Of a stretch of DNA of 59,820 bases, positions 59,683 through 59,820 are shown piece by piece. The first letter of the stretch is position 1. Each line of letters starts with the position of its first letter. Position numbers and translations under genes: made by a program. The notes under the pieces were generated by a model. It made no database searches. It worked only from the letters and a program-made list of their open reading frames with translations, and was not told the origin of the DNA. The stretch comes from Clostridia bacterium (GTDB lineage: Bacteria > Bacillota > Clostridia > Oscillospirales > CAG-272): NCBI GenBank assembly GCA_017938205.1, contig JAGBCA010000042.1:1-59820 (forward strand), read 5' to 3'.

Positions 59683-59817
59683 TTACAGCCAGAAAATCAG
59701 CGCAAGGGCGATTGCAACGACGAGAACGCCGCCGAAAACACTCCAAGCAACAACAGGCTTCACGTTGTCATTACGCTTCTTCCAGATGTTGACGATTTTT
59801 GCCTTCAGTTTTTCCAT
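59683..59817 (-). CDS. 44-residue single-pass membrane protein
   Basis: A small open frame that begins at ATG 59817 and ends at TAA 59683-59685. The product has a basic N-terminus (MEKLKAKIVNIWKKRND) and one hydrophobic helix (VVAWSVFGGVLVVAIALALIFWL, broken here into its parts: VVAWSVFGG then VLVVAIALALIFWL). It stops 64 nt before the beta-helix pilin gene on the same strand, so the two may be cotranscribed. The ribosome site lies outside the window. I do not recognise a family; a small membrane helper is possible. Confidence 0.55.
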   Translation of the reverse strand: MEKLKAKIVNIWKKRNDNVKPVVAWSVFGGVLVVAIALALIFWL

Positions 59818-59820
59818 TGA

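Overview
The window looks like part of the chromosome of an anaerobic, probably gut-dwelling, Gram-positive bacterium of the Clostridia (Bacillota). The signs are SipW/TasA-type secreted proteins, a Gram-positive-style type IV pilus operon without outer-membrane genes, zinc-type ribosomal protein L28, TrmK, a YtvI/AI-2E membrane protein, near-consensus sigma-A promoters (TTGACA-N17-TATAAT type) with strong AGGAGG-type ribosome binding sites, and scattered glycan genes (GH29 fucosidase, heparinase II/III-like protein, SGNH acetylesterase). No phage, IS transposase or CRISPR array was seen. Assignment below class level cannot be made from the sequence alone.

Layout. 0.2-9 kb: a minus-strand operon (PlsC-like acyltransferase, DUF5058-type membrane protein, partner membrane protein, M20 peptidase), a plus-strand DUF6273-like lipoprotein, an EamA transporter, and a lipoprotein that resembles M3 peptidases but has lost the zinc site. 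9-10.3 kb: repeat-rich DNA with an orphan barstar and tRNA-Ser(GCU). 10.3-16.6 kb: a heparinase-like gene facing an sstT-proB-proA-proC operon. 16.6-21.5 kb: a carbohydrate or acid catabolic cluster (HpaI-type aldolase, PHP hydrolase, calcineurin-type phosphatase, beta-propeller protein) with a divergent AraC regulator. 21.5-28.5 kb: housekeeping genes (prfB, a DUF1858 protein, trmK, Nif3-like, YitT-like, an MFS permease, dapA, queA). 28.5-29.8 kb: an inserted DUF4160/DUF2442-HTH pair, flanked by duplicated copies of the queA 3' end. 29.8-34 kb: acetylesterase, RlmA-like methyltransferase, cyclophilin, YtvI-like protein, DUF6873-like protein and rpmB.

34-59.8 kb is the striking half. A SipW-type signal peptidase with a very long cytosolic tail sits between two of its likely substrates (34.4-37.8 kb). 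After a P-II/DUF1538 pair and a GH29 fucosidase come two more proteins with SipW/TasA-type N-termini. One is a 1905-residue protein that ends in a Hint (hedgehog/intein) domain lacking the usual C-terminal His-Asn. Next is a compact type IV pilus operon (three pilin-like subunits, a divergent subunit, PilM, PilD, PilC, PilB) that runs into a malic enzyme gene. Last is a separate pilin whose body is predicted to be a parallel beta-helix, preceded by a 44-residue membrane protein.

Taken together, the right half encodes a cell-surface programme: TasA-like matrix or fibre proteins with their own signal peptidase, plus thin pili with an adhesin-like pilin. The best candidates for something undescribed are the Hint-bearing TasA-type giant, the tailed SipW peptidase operon, the beta-helix pilin, and the small operator-controlled DUF4160/DUF2442 cassette at the queA 3' end.
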